A DNA stretch of 5,496 bases. Source: RGIG7300 sp045657645 (GTDB lineage Bacteria; Bacillota; Clostridia; Oscillospirales; CAG-272). The stretch is from NCBI GenBank assembly GCA_045657645.1, contig JAZOTL010000034.1, positions 1 to 5,496 of the forward strand, in the 5' to 3' direction. The position numbers were made by a program, and so were the translations under genes. Shown one piece after another: positions 5,331-5,496 of this stretch (positions within the stretch are counted from its first letter, which is position 1; every line of letters begins with the position of its first letter). The notes under the pieces were generated by a model. It had not been told where the DNA came from and ran no database searches. It was given only the letters and a program-made list of their open reading frames with translations.

Positions 5331-5351
5331 TTCATAGTTTTCTGGTATTAT
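5323..5351 (+). promoter_or_regulatory. Promoter of the downstream membrane protein gene, with -35 inside the repeat element
   Basis: A -35 box TTGAAA (5323-5328) and a -10 box TATTAT (5346-5351) are separated by 17 bases, with a TGG extended -10 at 5343-5345. The -35 box lies in the right inverted repeat of the hairpin-array element, so the element appears to contribute to transcription of the next gene. Confidence 0.6.
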
Positions 5352-5387
5352 CAGATCGATAAATAAGAATTTATGAGGATGTAATTT

Positions 5388-5496
5388 ATGGTTGAAATAT
5401 CGTTCTTATTCTTGGAAATTGCTTTTACAGCAATCTGGCTAATGGTAAGAGTTGCCATATGGATTAAGCAAAAACGGATAGACTGGAAGCGAGAGA
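5388..5496 (+). CDS. Membrane protein, possibly VanZ family, partial (N-terminus only)
   Basis: The first 36 codons are visible and the frame is open at the right edge. The ATG at 5388 has GAGGA eight bases upstream; an earlier ATG at 5373 meets a stop after two more codons. Residues 3-26 are a hydrophobic segment (ISFLFLEIAFTAIWLMVRVA region), most likely the first membrane helix. It is followed by the basic stretch IKQKRIDWKRE (26-36), as expected on the cytoplasmic side. The helix followed by a DWKRE-type stretch resembles the N-terminus of clostridial VanZ-family proteins as I remember them, but 36 residues are too few to be sure. It has a likely promoter at 5323-5351. Confidence 0.6.
   Translation, partial: MVEISFLFLEIAFTAIWLMVRVAIWIKQKRIDWKRE

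Noticed and set aside
5181..5366. Short plus-strand frame beginning MSAVNNKVPGYPPEIF, with a weak AAGGA 12 bases upstream
   Set aside because: It runs through the palindromic repeat, its codons are dictated by hairpin arms, and the ribosome site spacing is long. It would become interesting only if conserved in other copies of the element.

Overview
The window looks like a piece of a Clostridia chromosome, most likely an Oscillospiraceae/Ruminococcaceae-type gut anaerobe. The evidence is the strong Shine-Dalgarno sites, the near-consensus sigma-A type promoters, the U-tailed terminators, the EF-G-like paralogue typical of clostridia, a flavodoxin-fold protein with a compact four-cysteine cluster, and a hairpin-array repeat of a style I associate with these genomes. 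Genus cannot be fixed from this sequence alone.

Most of the window is on the minus strand. Reading 5' to 3' on that strand (right to left), the order is as follows. First comes a flavodoxin-fold, probably [4Fe-4S]-binding flavoprotein (4183-4812) with its own promoter. Next is a tight three-gene unit: a small HEAT-repeat protein (3730-4083), a homologue of the Anabaena sensory rhodopsin transducer, ASRT (3347-3715), and a NagB-family sugar-phosphate deaminase/isomerase (2570-3337). A terminator-like hairpin follows NagB. Only a few bases later comes a TIGR01212 (YhcC/YtqA-like) radical SAM gene (1615-2523), ending in a second terminator. Last is a promoter and an elongation factor G-like GTPase (1475 down to the left edge), cut by the window at the start of domain IV.

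On the plus strand, a tRNA-Leu(CAA) gene (4951-5037) has its own promoter and terminator. It is followed by a roughly 257-base non-coding palindromic element (about 5074-5330). The element has 14-base perfect terminal inverted repeats and a regular series of small hairpins, spaced by TGATAT in the left half and by its reverse complement ATATCA in the right half. Its right end appears to supply the -35 box of the last gene, a partial membrane protein that may be VanZ-like (5388 onward).

The most interesting points are the HEAT-ASRT-NagB unit, which looks like an undescribed sugar-linked module with an ASRT domain away from any visible rhodopsin, and the hairpin-array element wedged between the tRNA terminator and the next promoter. 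Functions beyond family level are inference.
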